Part shown: positions 1 through 6,956 of the stretch, piece by piece
Layout of the letters: each line of letters starts with the position of its first letter
Numbering within the stretch: the stretch's first letter is position 1
Assembly (NCBI GenBank): GCA_002779425.1
Contig: PEWP01000039.1
Coordinates: 1-9,865 of the forward strand
Reading direction: 5' to 3'
DNA length: 9,865 nt
DNA from: a bacterium (Candidatus Gribaldobacteria) CG07_land_8_20_14_0_80_33_18
GTDB taxonomy: Bacteria > Patescibacteriota > Minisyncoccia > Minisyncoccales > CG1-02-41-26
Notes under the pieces: generated by a model
The model's database searches: none
What the model was told of the DNA's origin: nothing
Seen by the model: the letters and a program-made list of their open reading frames with translations, nothing else
Program-made: the position numbers and the translations under genes

Positions 1-613
1 TAAAAAGACCAGCTCCTTTAAGAGAAGATTTTTCTAAAATATTAGTTTGAATTGTATTTTCATCAAAACTTTTAATAATACCCTCATTAACCACTTTTTT
101 AGGAGTTCCCTGTTCAAAAACTACTCCCTTTAAAAAAACTCGCTGGCCGAGCTTTATTTTCTCCAAATCAGCGAATTTACAAGTAAGCAAGTCGCTTTTC
201 TCTATTTTTAAGGACGCTAAATTCTCTTTTACATCTCTATTTAAAATCTTGAAATTGACTTTTTCGCCATCAACAAAAACGTCATAATTGCTTCCAGCAG
301 GAATTATTTCATTTAAAGTAACTGCTAAACCGTCAGAGGTCATGATAACTCCCGCGCCGCTTTTAGTTTTGGATTGAATTCCTATAATTGCCTTTTCAAC
401 CTTATCAATTGCTTTAGTCAAAGCAACATTTTCCTGAATAATTATTTCTTCTTTTGGATTAACGATTATTTGTCTTTCCTTCAAATTTTTTATAAATTCA
501 AATTTCTCAAAAAATGGCTGCTTTATTAAAAAAGGTAAAATTAAAACCTGAAATAAAAAGCCGCCCATGGCTCCTAAAAATAAAATAGCGATGATTTTAA
601 AAATATTTCTCAT
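1..613 (-). CDS. Membrane-anchored HtrA/trypsin-like protein, catalytic triad lost (3' end outside window)
   Basis: 204 codons are visible from an ATG at 613; the frame is open to the left edge, so the C-terminus is missing. Residues 5-29 form one hydrophobic segment, a likely signal anchor, followed by a charged linker and then a region that tracks an HtrA (S1C) protease domain: SGAGVIMTSDG (85-95) matches the GGGTGFIISKDG strand of the neighbouring active HtrA, LASLKI (132-137) matches DLAILKI, and KGAGLF (199-204) matches SGGPLL. In this alignment the catalytic His is Glu102, the Asp is Asn131 and the Ser is Lys199, so proteolysis is not expected. The frame is intact, which argues for a conserved non-enzymatic role (binding or scaffolding) over decay; that is inference. 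The ATG abuts the clpB stop (TAGATG), implying translational coupling. Whether a PDZ domain follows cannot be seen. Confidence 0.75.
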   Translation of the reverse strand, partial: MRNIFKIIAILFLGAMGGFLFQVLILPFLIKQPFFEKFEFIKNLKERQIIVNPKEEIIIQENVALTKAIDKVEKAIIGIQSKTKSGAGVIMTSDGLAVTLNEIIPAGSNYDVFVDGEKVNFKILNRDVKENLASLKIEKSDLLTCKFADLEKIKLGQRVFLKGVVFEQGTPKKVVNEGIIKSFDENTIQTNILEKSSLKGAGLF

Positions 614-3268
614 CTATATTCTTTCAGAATTAACAGTTTCGAGAGATTTTTTAGTTAAAAAAGCAATCTCGTCTCCCTTTAAGTCAATATTAACTGTTTC
701 CCCTTCTTTAATTTCTAAGGTAATAATCTTTAATGATAATGGGTCGAGAATTAATTTTTGAATAACCCGCTTTAAAGGCCTCGCCCCTAAATTTACATCA
801 AAACCTTTTTCAATTAAGAGTTCTTTTGTTTTTGGCGAGAATCTCACTTTTATATTTTTACTTTTTAACAATCTTTGACTGACCTTTTTTAATTCTAAAT
901 CCACAATTTTTTCAATTTCGGCTTTACCAAGATAATTAAAAATAATACTTTCATCAATTCGATTGAGAAATTCCGGCCGAAAAGTTTCTTTTAAAATTTC
1001 CGTTATTTTTTCTTTCAGATTTTCTCTTTCTCCGGTTCTCTCTTCAGTCATAAAACCCAGGGGTTTCATTTTTTCAATAAATTGGGAACCAACATTTGAA
1101 GTCATAATGATAATAGTATTTTTAAAAGAAACGACTCTGCCCTTCGCATCGGTAAGCCGGCCATCTTCAAAAATTTGAAGAAGAATATTAAAAACTTCGG
1201 GATTAGCTTTTTCAATCTCATCAAGCAGGATTACTGAATATGGCCTTCGCCTAATTTTTTCAGTTAATTGCCCTCCTTCTTCATAACCCACATAACCGGG
1301 CGGAGAACCAATCATTTTAGAAACATTAAAACTTTCCATATACTCAGACATATCTAATCTAACCATTGCTTTCTCATCATTGAATAAAAATTCGGCTAAA
1401 ACTTTGGCTAATTCAGTTTTACCTACACCGGTAGGGCCTAAAAAGAGAAAAACGCCTAAAGGCCGATCCTCTTCTCCAATACCGGCTCTGGCTCTTCGAA
1501 TTGCCCGAGAAACTGCTGAAATTGCTTCTGGCTGGCCAACTACTCTTTGGTTTAAAATGTTCTCCATTTTTTCTAATTTTTTAGCTTCTTCTTCTATTAA
1601 CCGAGTTATTGGTATTCCCGTCCAATTAGAAACAACCCTGGCAATGTCTTCCCCTGTTATTTCTTGTTTAAGGAGATTATTTTTTTTCTGAAGTAATCTT
1701 AATTTTCTTTCGGCTTTTTCAAGTTCTTTTTTTAACTCCGGAATCTTACCATATTTTAATTCTGCTACTTTTTGTAAATCAGCTTTCCTCTGGGCAATTT
1801 CTATTAAAAGAGAATTCTCGTCAATTTCCTTTCTTAATTCTTTGATTTTATTAATCAAATCTTTCTGAATTTCCCATCTTTTCCCAATCACCTTGGCTTT
1901 TTCTTTTAATTCAATTAATGAATCTTCTGCCAATTTTGCTTCTTTTTTAGTTTCTTTTTCTTTTTTCAGAGCATTTTTTTCAATTTCCAGTCGAGTAATT
2001 TCTCTCTCTAATTCTTCAAGTTCCGCAGGTTGGGATTCTATTTCTAATCTCAAAGCAGAAGCGGCTTCGTCCATTAAATCAACTGCTTTATCCGGTAAAA
2101 ATCTATCGCCAATATAACGATTGCTTAATTCAACTGCGGCTTTCAGGGCAGAATCCTTAATTTTAACTCCGTGATGAAGCTCGTATTTTTCCTTTAAGCC
2201 GCGGAGAATAGCAATAGCGTCTTCTATCGAAGGTTCGGCAACATAGATGGGTTGAAATCTTCGTTCTAAAGCCGGATCTTTTTCAATATATTTTTGATAT
2301 TCTTTAAGGGTAGTAGCACCAATGGCTTTAAGTTCTCCTCGAGCTAAAGCTGGCTTTAAAAGATTAGAAGCATCAATTGCTCCCTCAGCGGCGCCAGCTC
2401 CAATTAAAGTATGAAGTTCGTCAATAAATAAAATATAACGACCTTCCGCTCTCTTAATTTCAGAGAGTAAGGCCTTCACCCGACTTTCAAATTCTCCTCG
2501 ATATTTTGTTCCAGCAATTAAAGCTCCTAAATCTAAACCAATTATTTCTTTGTTCGTTAAACTCTCCGGCACTTCTTTAGCGATAATTTTTTTAGCCAAT
2601 CCTTCAATAATTGCTGTCTTACCAACACCAGCTTCCCCAATTAAAACCGGGTTATTCTTAGTCCGACGCGAAAGAACCTGAGTTAATCTGCGAATCTCGT
2701 TCTCCCGACCAATAACCGGATCTAACTTTCCCTCCCGAGCTAATTGAGTTAAATTTCTGGCATATTTTTTAATCACTTCGTATTTGGATTCCGGTTCGGG
2801 ATCGGTAATTCTTTCTTTCCCTCGAACCTCAGTTAAAACTTTTGAAAATGTCTCTTTATTTATTAAAGCATTTTCTAATATATTTTTTGCTCGGCTTGAA
2901 GAAGCAAGCAAACCTAAAAATAAATGCTCAACAGAAATAAATTCATCTTCCATTTTCATTGCTTCCTCTCTGGCTTTATCTAATACCTGAGCTAAATCTT
3001 GAGTAAGATAAAATTGAGAAGAAGTTGGACTGCTAGAAATTGAGGGAAGAGAATTAATTTCCTTTTCTGTTTTTTTCTTTAAATCTTCAATATCAATTTG
3101 GAGATTCCCTAAGATAGTTAAAATAATACTTTCTTCTTGGGTCAGCAGTGCCAAAAGCAGGTGCAGAGCATCAATTTGCTGCTGCCTTTTTTCTCGGGCA
3201 ATTGACTGAGCTTTTATTATTGCCTCCTGAGATTTATGGGTAAAATCGCCACCTTGAATAAACTGCAT
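614..3268 (-). CDS. clpB: ATP-dependent disaggregase ClpB (Hsp100)
   Basis: ClpB is a cytoplasmic hexameric AAA+ unfoldase that, with DnaK in known systems, threads aggregated proteins through its pore. Numbering from the ATG at 3268 (884 aa): Clp-N repeat domain about 7-150; NBD1 with Walker A GEAGVGKT (211-218), pore loop KYRGEF (256-261) and Walker B ILFIDE (279-284); a long charged coiled-coil middle domain about 409-535; NBD2 with Walker A GPTGVGKT (611-618), pore loop GYVGYEEGG (658-666), Walker B VILLDE (679-684) and sensor-2 GARPLKR (828-834). The middle domain of about 125 residues marks ClpB; ClpC has a much shorter one, and no ClpP-binding loop was recognised. Length is normal for the family (about 860). 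A TTG at 3274 would add two residues; the ATG is preferred. No Shine-Dalgarno precedes it, and the promoter leaves almost no leader. The stop abuts the ATG of the next gene. Confidence 0.96.
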   Translation of the reverse strand: MQFIQGGDFTHKSQEAIIKAQSIAREKRQQQIDALHLLLALLTQEESIILTILGNLQIDIEDLKKKTEKEINSLPSISSSPTSSQFYLTQDLAQVLDKAREEAMKMEDEFISVEHLFLGLLASSSRAKNILENALINKETFSKVLTEVRGKERITDPEPESKYEVIKKYARNLTQLAREGKLDPVIGRENEIRRLTQVLSRRTKNNPVLIGEAGVGKTAIIEGLAKKIIAKEVPESLTNKEIIGLDLGALIAGTKYRGEFESRVKALLSEIKRAEGRYILFIDELHTLIGAGAAEGAIDASNLLKPALARGELKAIGATTLKEYQKYIEKDPALERRFQPIYVAEPSIEDAIAILRGLKEKYELHHGVKIKDSALKAAVELSNRYIGDRFLPDKAVDLMDEAASALRLEIESQPAELEELEREITRLEIEKNALKKEKETKKEAKLAEDSLIELKEKAKVIGKRWEIQKDLINKIKELRKEIDENSLLIEIAQRKADLQKVAELKYGKIPELKKELEKAERKLRLLQKKNNLLKQEITGEDIARVVSNWTGIPITRLIEEEAKKLEKMENILNQRVVGQPEAISAVSRAIRRARAGIGEEDRPLGVFLFLGPTGVGKTELAKVLAEFLFNDEKAMVRLDMSEYMESFNVSKMIGSPPGYVGYEEGGQLTEKIRRRPYSVILLDEIEKANPEVFNILLQIFEDGRLTDAKGRVVSFKNTIIIMTSNVGSQFIEKMKPLGFMTEERTGERENLKEKITEILKETFRPEFLNRIDESIIFNYLGKAEIEKIVDLELKKVSQRLLKSKNIKVRFSPKTKELLIEKGFDVNLGARPLKRVIQKLILDPLSLKIITLEIKEGETVNIDLKGDEIAFLTKKSLETVNSERI

Positions 3269-3270
3269 AC

Positions 3271-3284
3271 ACAATAATTATTGT
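3271..3284. repeat. Perfect 14-bp palindrome over the clpB start
   Basis: ACAATAATTATTGT equals its own reverse complement. It overlaps the proposed -10 box and transcription start of clpB and lies 2 bp upstream of the ATG. It is placed like an operator, but it is AT-rich and could be chance. It does not match the CIRCE (HrcA) or CtsR consensus. Confidence 0.5.
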
Positions 3285-3308
3285 AATAAAAAAATCTTGA
3301 AAAATCAA
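3280..3308 (-). promoter_or_regulatory. clpB promoter, sigma-70-type
   Basis: On the minus strand a -35 TTGATT (3303-3308) is followed by exactly 17 bp and a -10 TACAAT (3280-3285, 5 of 6 to consensus). The expected start, about 7 nt downstream, falls near 3273, so the mRNA would begin only about 4-6 nt before the ATG at 3268. This fits the absence of a Shine-Dalgarno and suggests an essentially leaderless transcript. The promoter lies just after the strong terminator of the preceding gene, so clpB looks independently transcribed. Confidence 0.6.
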
Positions 3309-3334
3309 CATAGGAAAAAGCTGGACAGTCCCCG

Positions 3335-3374
3335 AAAAAAAGACCCCGCACTAAACACGTTTAGTGCGGGGGTC
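3335..3374 (-). terminator. Strong intrinsic terminator of the 3404-3733 gene
   Basis: A GC-rich inverted repeat (arms 3342-3356 and 3359-3374, one unpaired G, a tiny loop) is followed in the minus direction by seven Ts (3335-3341). The plus direction has no T run, so it acts one way. It starts 30 bp after the stop of the orphan gene and cleanly separates it from clpB. Confidence 0.9.
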
Positions 3375-3403
3375 AAAATTAAAACAATTGGATGCTTAAA
3401 AAT

Positions 3404-3733
3404 TTAACAACTCTCTTCAAAAACCTTACTCATTTTCCTCCCCGTAGCATGATAGCAAGTAATCAAATCATTTTTTCTTTGAAAAATTCCAAAGTTATCA
3501 AGCTTGAATCTTGCTACCTTTTTACATATTGAATACGGTACTGATGAACTGTCGAAATAAACAAAAGAGGCGCCACGAGTACAAATATAATTAATAATAC
3601 TCGCTTCATCTTTAAAACCCACGTCCTCTCTTATCACAAGAATATTAGGACCGTGGATTCTTTCGATTATCTCTCTTTGTATCCGGTCTGTCCCATTCAT
3701 TGAAACAAAATAAATTTTTTGAGATCCATTCAC
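3404..3733 (-). CDS. Hypothetical protein, 109 aa, unrecognised
   Basis: Not confidently recognised. Starting at GTG 3733 gives 109 aa; that start has an ideal AAGGAGG 5 nt upstream. A longer reading from TTG at 3772 (122 aa) lacks such support. The protein is soluble, with no membrane segment or signal peptide. Predicted order alternates strands and helices: KIYFVSMNG, a helix RIQREIIERI, ILVIRED, a helix ASIINYIC, ASFVYFDSSSV, a helix YSICKKVARF, then FGIFQRKND and a basic tail. This looks like a small Rossmann-like fold. The ASFVYFDSSSVPYSICKKVA stretch faintly recalls DUF2325 proteins, but I would not assign it. Four cysteines are present with no CxxC motif. The gene stands alone between two terminators with its own promoter, strong ribosome site and bracketing inverted repeats, unlike its tightly packed neighbours. 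Confidence 0.8.
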   Translation of the reverse strand: MNGSQKIYFVSMNGTDRIQREIIERIHGPNILVIREDVGFKDEASIINYICTRGASFVYFDSSSVPYSICKKVARFKLDNFGIFQRKNDLITCYHATGRKMSKVFEESC

Positions 3734-3738
3734 ATCAC

Positions 3739-3745
3739 CCTCCTT
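3739..3745 (-). promoter_or_regulatory. Strong Shine-Dalgarno deciding the GTG start at 3733
   Basis: AAGGAGG ends 5 nt before GTG 3733, which is in frame with the 109-aa protein. Two nearby ATGs (3735 and 3730) are out of frame. The other genes in the window have at most weak sites, so this one stands out. Confidence 0.8.
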
Positions 3746-3802
3746 ATTGTGTTTTTTAGTTAAAACATCCAATTGCTTTTATTTTCTTTATTTTAAAAGA
3801 AC

Positions 3803-3837
3803 AAAAAATAAAAAGGCACGTTACTAATCACATGCCT
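3803..3837 (-). terminator. Intrinsic terminator after htrA (or leader attenuator of the orphan gene)
   Basis: Minus-strand AGGCATGT and ACGTGCCT (3830-3837 and 3814-3821) form an 8-bp stem with one G-U pair and an 8-nt loop. They are followed by TTTTATTTTTT (3803-3813). It lies 48 bp past the htrA stop, so it probably ends the dgkA-htrA transcript. The candidate promoter for the next gene lies upstream of it, which would make it an attenuator for that gene. Confidence 0.75.
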
Positions 3838-3850
3838 AAAATCTGATATA

Positions 3851-3879
3851 AGTTTAGCAGGAAAAAAATAAAATGTCAA
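3851..3879 (-). promoter_or_regulatory. Candidate promoter for the 3404-3733 gene
   Basis: A perfect -35 TTGACA (3874-3879), a 17-bp spacer and -10 TAAACT (3851-3856) with an extended TGC just before it. The predicted start is near 3844, giving a leader of about 110 nt that begins immediately before a terminator hairpin. It lies 6 bp downstream of the htrA stop. The box quality is good, but the position ahead of a terminator is odd. Confidence 0.55.
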
Positions 3880-3884
3880 TGCGT

Positions 3885-5129
3885 TTATTCGCTTCTCTCG
3901 CCCAAAATGACTTCTATTGTTTTTTCTTGTTTATTTCTCAAAATTTTTAAAACTACTTTATCTTGAGGATTATATTTTTGAATAATTTTAGATAAAGAAT
4001 TAGTGAAAGTAATTTTTTCTCCATTTAATTCCAAAATTATATCCCCTTCTTTAAGGCCAGCTTTATCGGCTGCCGAATCCAAAGTAATTGCCGGTTCTCC
4101 TTGTTCGCCTTTAACTATTAAAGCACCATAATCAACAGGAAGATTTTTTTCTTCTTTTATCTTTTCGGTTATTAGAATGTATCTCACTCCTAAAAATGGA
4201 TAGACAATTTTTCCAATCGTCTTAACCTGGTTAATTCCTCTTTTTGCCTTATCAATGGGAAGAGCAAAACCAATACTTTGAGCCCCCTCAGCCATTGCCA
4301 CATTAACTCCGATTACTTCACCTTTTAGATTTAATAATGGCCCGCCGGAATTCCCCAGATTAATAGCAGCATCAGTTTGAATAATATCTTCCAATACTTC
4401 TGCCATTCCACCGCCACTAGCAGTAATTGTTCTCCCTAAACCAGAAATTACTCCTACGGAAACGGTGTTTCGAAACTCGCCCAAAGCATTACCTATAGTA
4501 ATAACAGTTTGACCAATTTCTAAATTAGATGAGTTACCAAGAGAAACATAAGGAAAGTTTTCTCCTTCAATTTTTAAAATAGCTAAGTCCTGAACCGGAT
4601 CGATGGCTAAAATTTTAGCTGAATATTTTTTACCTTCATTAGTTAAAACAGTATATTGGGCTTCTTTATCAACAACAACATGCTTATTAGTTAAAATTAT
4701 TCCATCTTTGGAAATAATAAAACCAGTTCCTCCTCCAATTTCTTTTTTTTCTGTTCCTTTTTGTTTTTGTTCGGGAATGAGAAAAAATTCTTCAAATGGG
4801 CTGTCCGGAGAAGGATTAATATAATACTCCTCAAAAATAGGCAAATCTTTGGTTATAATGATGCTTACCACTGCTGGTGACACTTGCTTTACAACTTCAA
4901 TTACTAATTTTTCCTGAGTAACTTGAGGAATATAAGAAGAATCAAAATAATCCCGTATTTGAGAATAGAAATAACTTCCGGAAAGAGTCCCGGCTAAAAA
5001 TCCAAAAAAAGAAGAAAGAAAAATAATAAGAAGAAATGAAAAAACTTTTGATTTTAAAAATTTTTTAAGTTTCTCTTTGATTTTTCCCGCCTTTGGCGGG
5101 GTAGGTTCTTTTAAAAGAAGTTCTTCCAT
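3885..5129 (-). CDS. htrA: HtrA/DegP-like membrane-anchored serine protease with PDZ domain
   Basis: 414 aa, an S1C protease acting outside the cytoplasmic membrane on misfolded or damaged envelope proteins. A short basic cytoplasmic head (1-28) precedes one membrane segment (about 29-51), giving an N-in topology. The protease domain spans about 65-300 with an intact triad: His150 in LTNKHVV, Asp181 in DLAILKI and Ser261 in LGNSGGPL. A single C-terminal PDZ domain (about 310-412) has the substrate loop region around AADKAGLKEGDIILELNG (353-370). One PDZ resembles DegS or Gram-positive HtrA rather than two-PDZ DegP. The ATG at 5129 lies 3 nt after the dgkA stop, so the two are probably co-transcribed; only a weak GAAG-like ribosome site precedes it. 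A terminator follows the stop. Family assignment is firm; the substrates are unknown. Confidence 0.95.
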   Translation of the reverse strand: MEELLLKEPTPPKAGKIKEKLKKFLKSKVFSFLLIIFLSSFFGFLAGTLSGSYFYSQIRDYFDSSYIPQVTQEKLVIEVVKQVSPAVVSIIITKDLPIFEEYYINPSPDSPFEEFFLIPEQKQKGTEKKEIGGGTGFIISKDGIILTNKHVVVDKEAQYTVLTNEGKKYSAKILAIDPVQDLAILKIEGENFPYVSLGNSSNLEIGQTVITIGNALGEFRNTVSVGVISGLGRTITASGGGMAEVLEDIIQTDAAINLGNSGGPLLNLKGEVIGVNVAMAEGAQSIGFALPIDKAKRGINQVKTIGKIVYPFLGVRYILITEKIKEEKNLPVDYGALIVKGEQGEPAITLDSAADKAGLKEGDIILELNGEKITFTNSLSKIIQKYNPQDKVVLKILRNKQEKTIEVILGERSE

Positions 5130-5132
5130 AGT

Positions 5133-5489
5133 TTAAAACTTCAAATATGGTAAAAATATTATAATTCCTATAATTGCTGCTCCCACTGAAGCTAAAAGAA
5201 CAGCCGCTGCTGAAAGGTCTTTAATTATTTTAACTTTTGGATGCTCATTAGGAACTAAAAAATCTAAAACTCTTTCAATTTGACTGTTAATTAACTCTAA
5301 ACTTAATACTAAAACAATAAACAATCCAATAAAAGCTCTCTTAATTGAACTTAATGGAAAATAAAACATCAAAAAAACAGCCAAACAGCCAATAATGACT
5401 TGAATGCGGAAAGTTTGTTCTTTCAAAAAAGCGTGTTTTAATCCCGAAAAGGCAATTTTAAAACTAGAAATTAATTTTTTAAAATTCAT
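5133..5489 (-). CDS. dgkA: DgkA-family kinase (undecaprenol or diacylglycerol kinase)
   Basis: 118 aa, the usual size of this small trimeric membrane kinase, which phosphorylates undecaprenol (typical outside Proteobacteria) or diacylglycerol with ATP and so feeds the lipid carrier pool for cell-wall and glycan export. Three membrane segments are visible, about 30-46, 50-67 and 92-114. Family motifs: Glu24 in KEQTFR near the first helix, ELINSQIE (65-72; usually ELxNTAIE, so T-to-S and A-to-Q here), and HPKVKIIKDLSAAAVLL (83-99) including the conserved Lys-Asp pair. The ATG at 5489 has no Shine-Dalgarno. It sits 3 nt upstream of htrA, making a two-gene envelope operon. Substrate choice cannot be read from the sequence; undecaprenol is the likelier guess. 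Confidence 0.9.
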   Translation of the reverse strand: MNFKKLISSFKIAFSGLKHAFLKEQTFRIQVIIGCLAVFLMFYFPLSSIKRAFIGLFIVLVLSLELINSQIERVLDFLVPNEHPKVKIIKDLSAAAVLLASVGAAIIGIIIFLPYLKF

Positions 5490-5506
5490 TTATTCATTAA
5501 AATTTT

Positions 5507-5559
5507 AACGCTCACTACGTTCGCTATAAACTTCGCTTAATCGCTCGTTTTAAGCAAAG
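5507..5559. repeat. GC-rich hairpin repeat between comEC and dgkA
   Basis: The spacer between comEC and dgkA contains a cluster of (G/A)GCGA-like motifs unlike the surrounding AT-rich DNA (minus: GAGCGAT, AAGCGAA, TAGCGAA, GAGCGT). Arms 5531-5540 and 5550-5559 form a 10-bp stem with one G-T pair and a 9-nt loop. The right arm contains the comEC stop codon. No T run follows, so it is not a classical terminator. It resembles short palindromic genome repeats. Confidence 0.5.
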
Positions 5560-6941
5560 AAGTTAATTACCTTTATTATATAAATTAAAAGAATATTTGC
5601 TGGTAAAGATAAGAGCCAGCCGAATGACTGATAAATTATTCCCATCAGGGCGAATAAAAACCCTAAACCCATTATATAAGGCAAAAAAGGAACAATCAAG
5701 ATATTGGTAACTATTCCTATTGGCGAAAAATAACCAAAATTATAAATTAAAATTGGTAGAGTAAAAATCTGGGCTGATAAAGTCATGGAGAGAAGACCTC
5801 TTATCGGAGAAAGAAGCTTTTTTACAAAAAAAGGGATTTTTTTAAACCAGCTTTCAAAAATGGGGCTGAGATAAATTATTCCTAAGACAGCTAAAAATGA
5901 TAATTGAAAACCAATATCAAATCTTAAAAGAAAAGGATTGAAAAAACACATTAAAGCAGCGGCAAAAATAACTGCTCGAGAACTCATTGATACACGACCA
6001 ATTTTTTGAGCCAAAAGGAAAAGAAAACCCATAATTGCCGCTCTTAGAGCGCTGGCAGGTATTCCAATCATTAAAATATAGAAAAAAATAAACAAAACCG
6101 TTAAATAAAATGCTTGACCTCGCCAAAAACCAAGAGCAATCAAAAAGGTCATTAAAAGAGAAGTTAAAATAGCAATATGCATTCCGGAAACAGCGGTAAT
6201 ATGCCGCAAACCAGTTTTATTTAATTTCTCTTTTAAATCATAAGAAATTTTCCTTTGGTCCCCTAACATTATCGCCCCTAAAATTGCTCCTTCATTTAGA
6301 GATAAATTTTTTTCGATATTTTCTCTCAATTTATTTTTCAGAACTAAAATCTTGTTGTAAATGAAATTGCCGCAGTTCTTTGATATTAAATTTATATCCG
6401 GCTCATCCATTAAAACGTATATTTTTTCTTTTTTTAAATAATCTCTGTAATTAAAATCTTTAAAAATAGGCGGAACCCTTAAAATACCTGTAATTCTTAG
6501 TTTATCGCCGTAGCTAAAATTATTATATTTGGAAACAGTAACTAAAACCTTCCCCTTTATTTCTATACCATTTAAATATTTAACTTTTATTTTCAGTTTA
6601 GCATTGTTGTCATTGATTTCTGGTTCATTGGAAATAATCCCTAAGATGGTAATTTTCTGGTTTGAATATTTTAAAAAAGCGTTGTTTTCGGCAAAGAAAT
6701 TAGCAACTTGGAAACGAAAATTTCCTAATAAAAAAATAATTAAACAAGCTCCAAAAATTATTACTGGTTTTCGGGGAAATGAACCCTCCCCTCGCCGTCG
6801 AAATAAAAAACAAAAAATTCCGAGGACAAAAACTACAAGAATAACCAATCCCGCTATAATAGCGGGGTTAAAAAAAGAACTGATAAAAATTCCGGCAAGA
6901 AAAGAAATACAAAAATACAGAAAAATCTTGGAAAAAGACAT
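5550..6941 (-). CDS. comEC: ComEC/Rec2-type DNA-uptake channel, short form
   Basis: 463 aa. ComEC forms the inner-membrane channel that takes in single-stranded DNA during natural transformation. N-terminal membrane helices (about 5-47 and 59-76) flank a basic stretch; a soluble OB-like domain (about 88-190, DUF4131 type) follows; then the polytopic competence domain (about 215-460) with its hallmarks ILGAIMLGDQ (220-229), TAVSGMHIAIL (249-259), IPASALRAAIMG (294-305) and DIGFQLSFLAVLGI (342-355). The C-terminal metallo-beta-lactamase-like domain of Bacillus ComEC (over 700 aa) is absent, as in many short ComEC/Rec2-related proteins. The protein ends right after its last helix, inside a GC-rich hairpin. 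A modest TAGGG ribosome site lies just before the ATG at 6941. It is separated from upstream genes by the structured element. Confidence 0.93.
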   Translation of the reverse strand: MSFSKIFLYFCISFLAGIFISSFFNPAIIAGLVILVVFVLGIFCFLFRRRGEGSFPRKPVIIFGACLIIFLLGNFRFQVANFFAENNAFLKYSNQKITILGIISNEPEINDNNAKLKIKVKYLNGIEIKGKVLVTVSKYNNFSYGDKLRITGILRVPPIFKDFNYRDYLKKEKIYVLMDEPDINLISKNCGNFIYNKILVLKNKLRENIEKNLSLNEGAILGAIMLGDQRKISYDLKEKLNKTGLRHITAVSGMHIAILTSLLMTFLIALGFWRGQAFYLTVLFIFFYILMIGIPASALRAAIMGFLFLLAQKIGRVSMSSRAVIFAAALMCFFNPFLLRFDIGFQLSFLAVLGIIYLSPIFESWFKKIPFFVKKLLSPIRGLLSMTLSAQIFTLPILIYNFGYFSPIGIVTNILIVPFLPYIMGLGFLFALMGIIYQSFGWLLSLPANILLIYIIKVINFFA

Positions 6942-6956
6942 ATTCCCTACGAATTA

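Larger units (their letters stand above)
3381..3780. repeat. Inverted repeat bracketing the orphan gene
   Basis: CAATTGGATG at 3385-3394 recurs as its reverse complement at 3766-3775. The match extends in both directions (AAAA/TTTT outside; a wobble and two further pairs inside) to about 17 paired bases with one bulge (arms 3381-3397 and 3763-3780). The arms sit just outside the coding region, one in the 5' leader and one in the 3' untranslated part. They could pair the transcript end to end, or be the borders of an inserted cassette. Chance is possible in such AT-rich DNA. Confidence 0.5.

Noticed and set aside
614..3268. ClpC instead of ClpB
   Set aside because: The middle domain is about 125 residues of coiled coil, the ClpB length; ClpC has roughly half or less.
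3266..3300. CIRCE or CtsR operator at clpB
   Set aside because: Neither TTAGCACTC-N9-GAGTGCTAA nor a GGTCAAA tandem is present; the palindrome there is of a different, AT-rich type.
3404..3772. TTG start at 3772 for the orphan gene
   Set aside because: GTG at 3733 has an ideal Shine-Dalgarno 5 nt upstream. The extra 13 residues of the longer form would encode that site and part of an inverted repeat.
5493..5535. Promoter for dgkA (TTTATA, 17 bp, TAAAAT)
   Set aside because: Spacing is good, but the -35 is poor and such AT-rich boxes arise easily by chance here; not strong enough to annotate.
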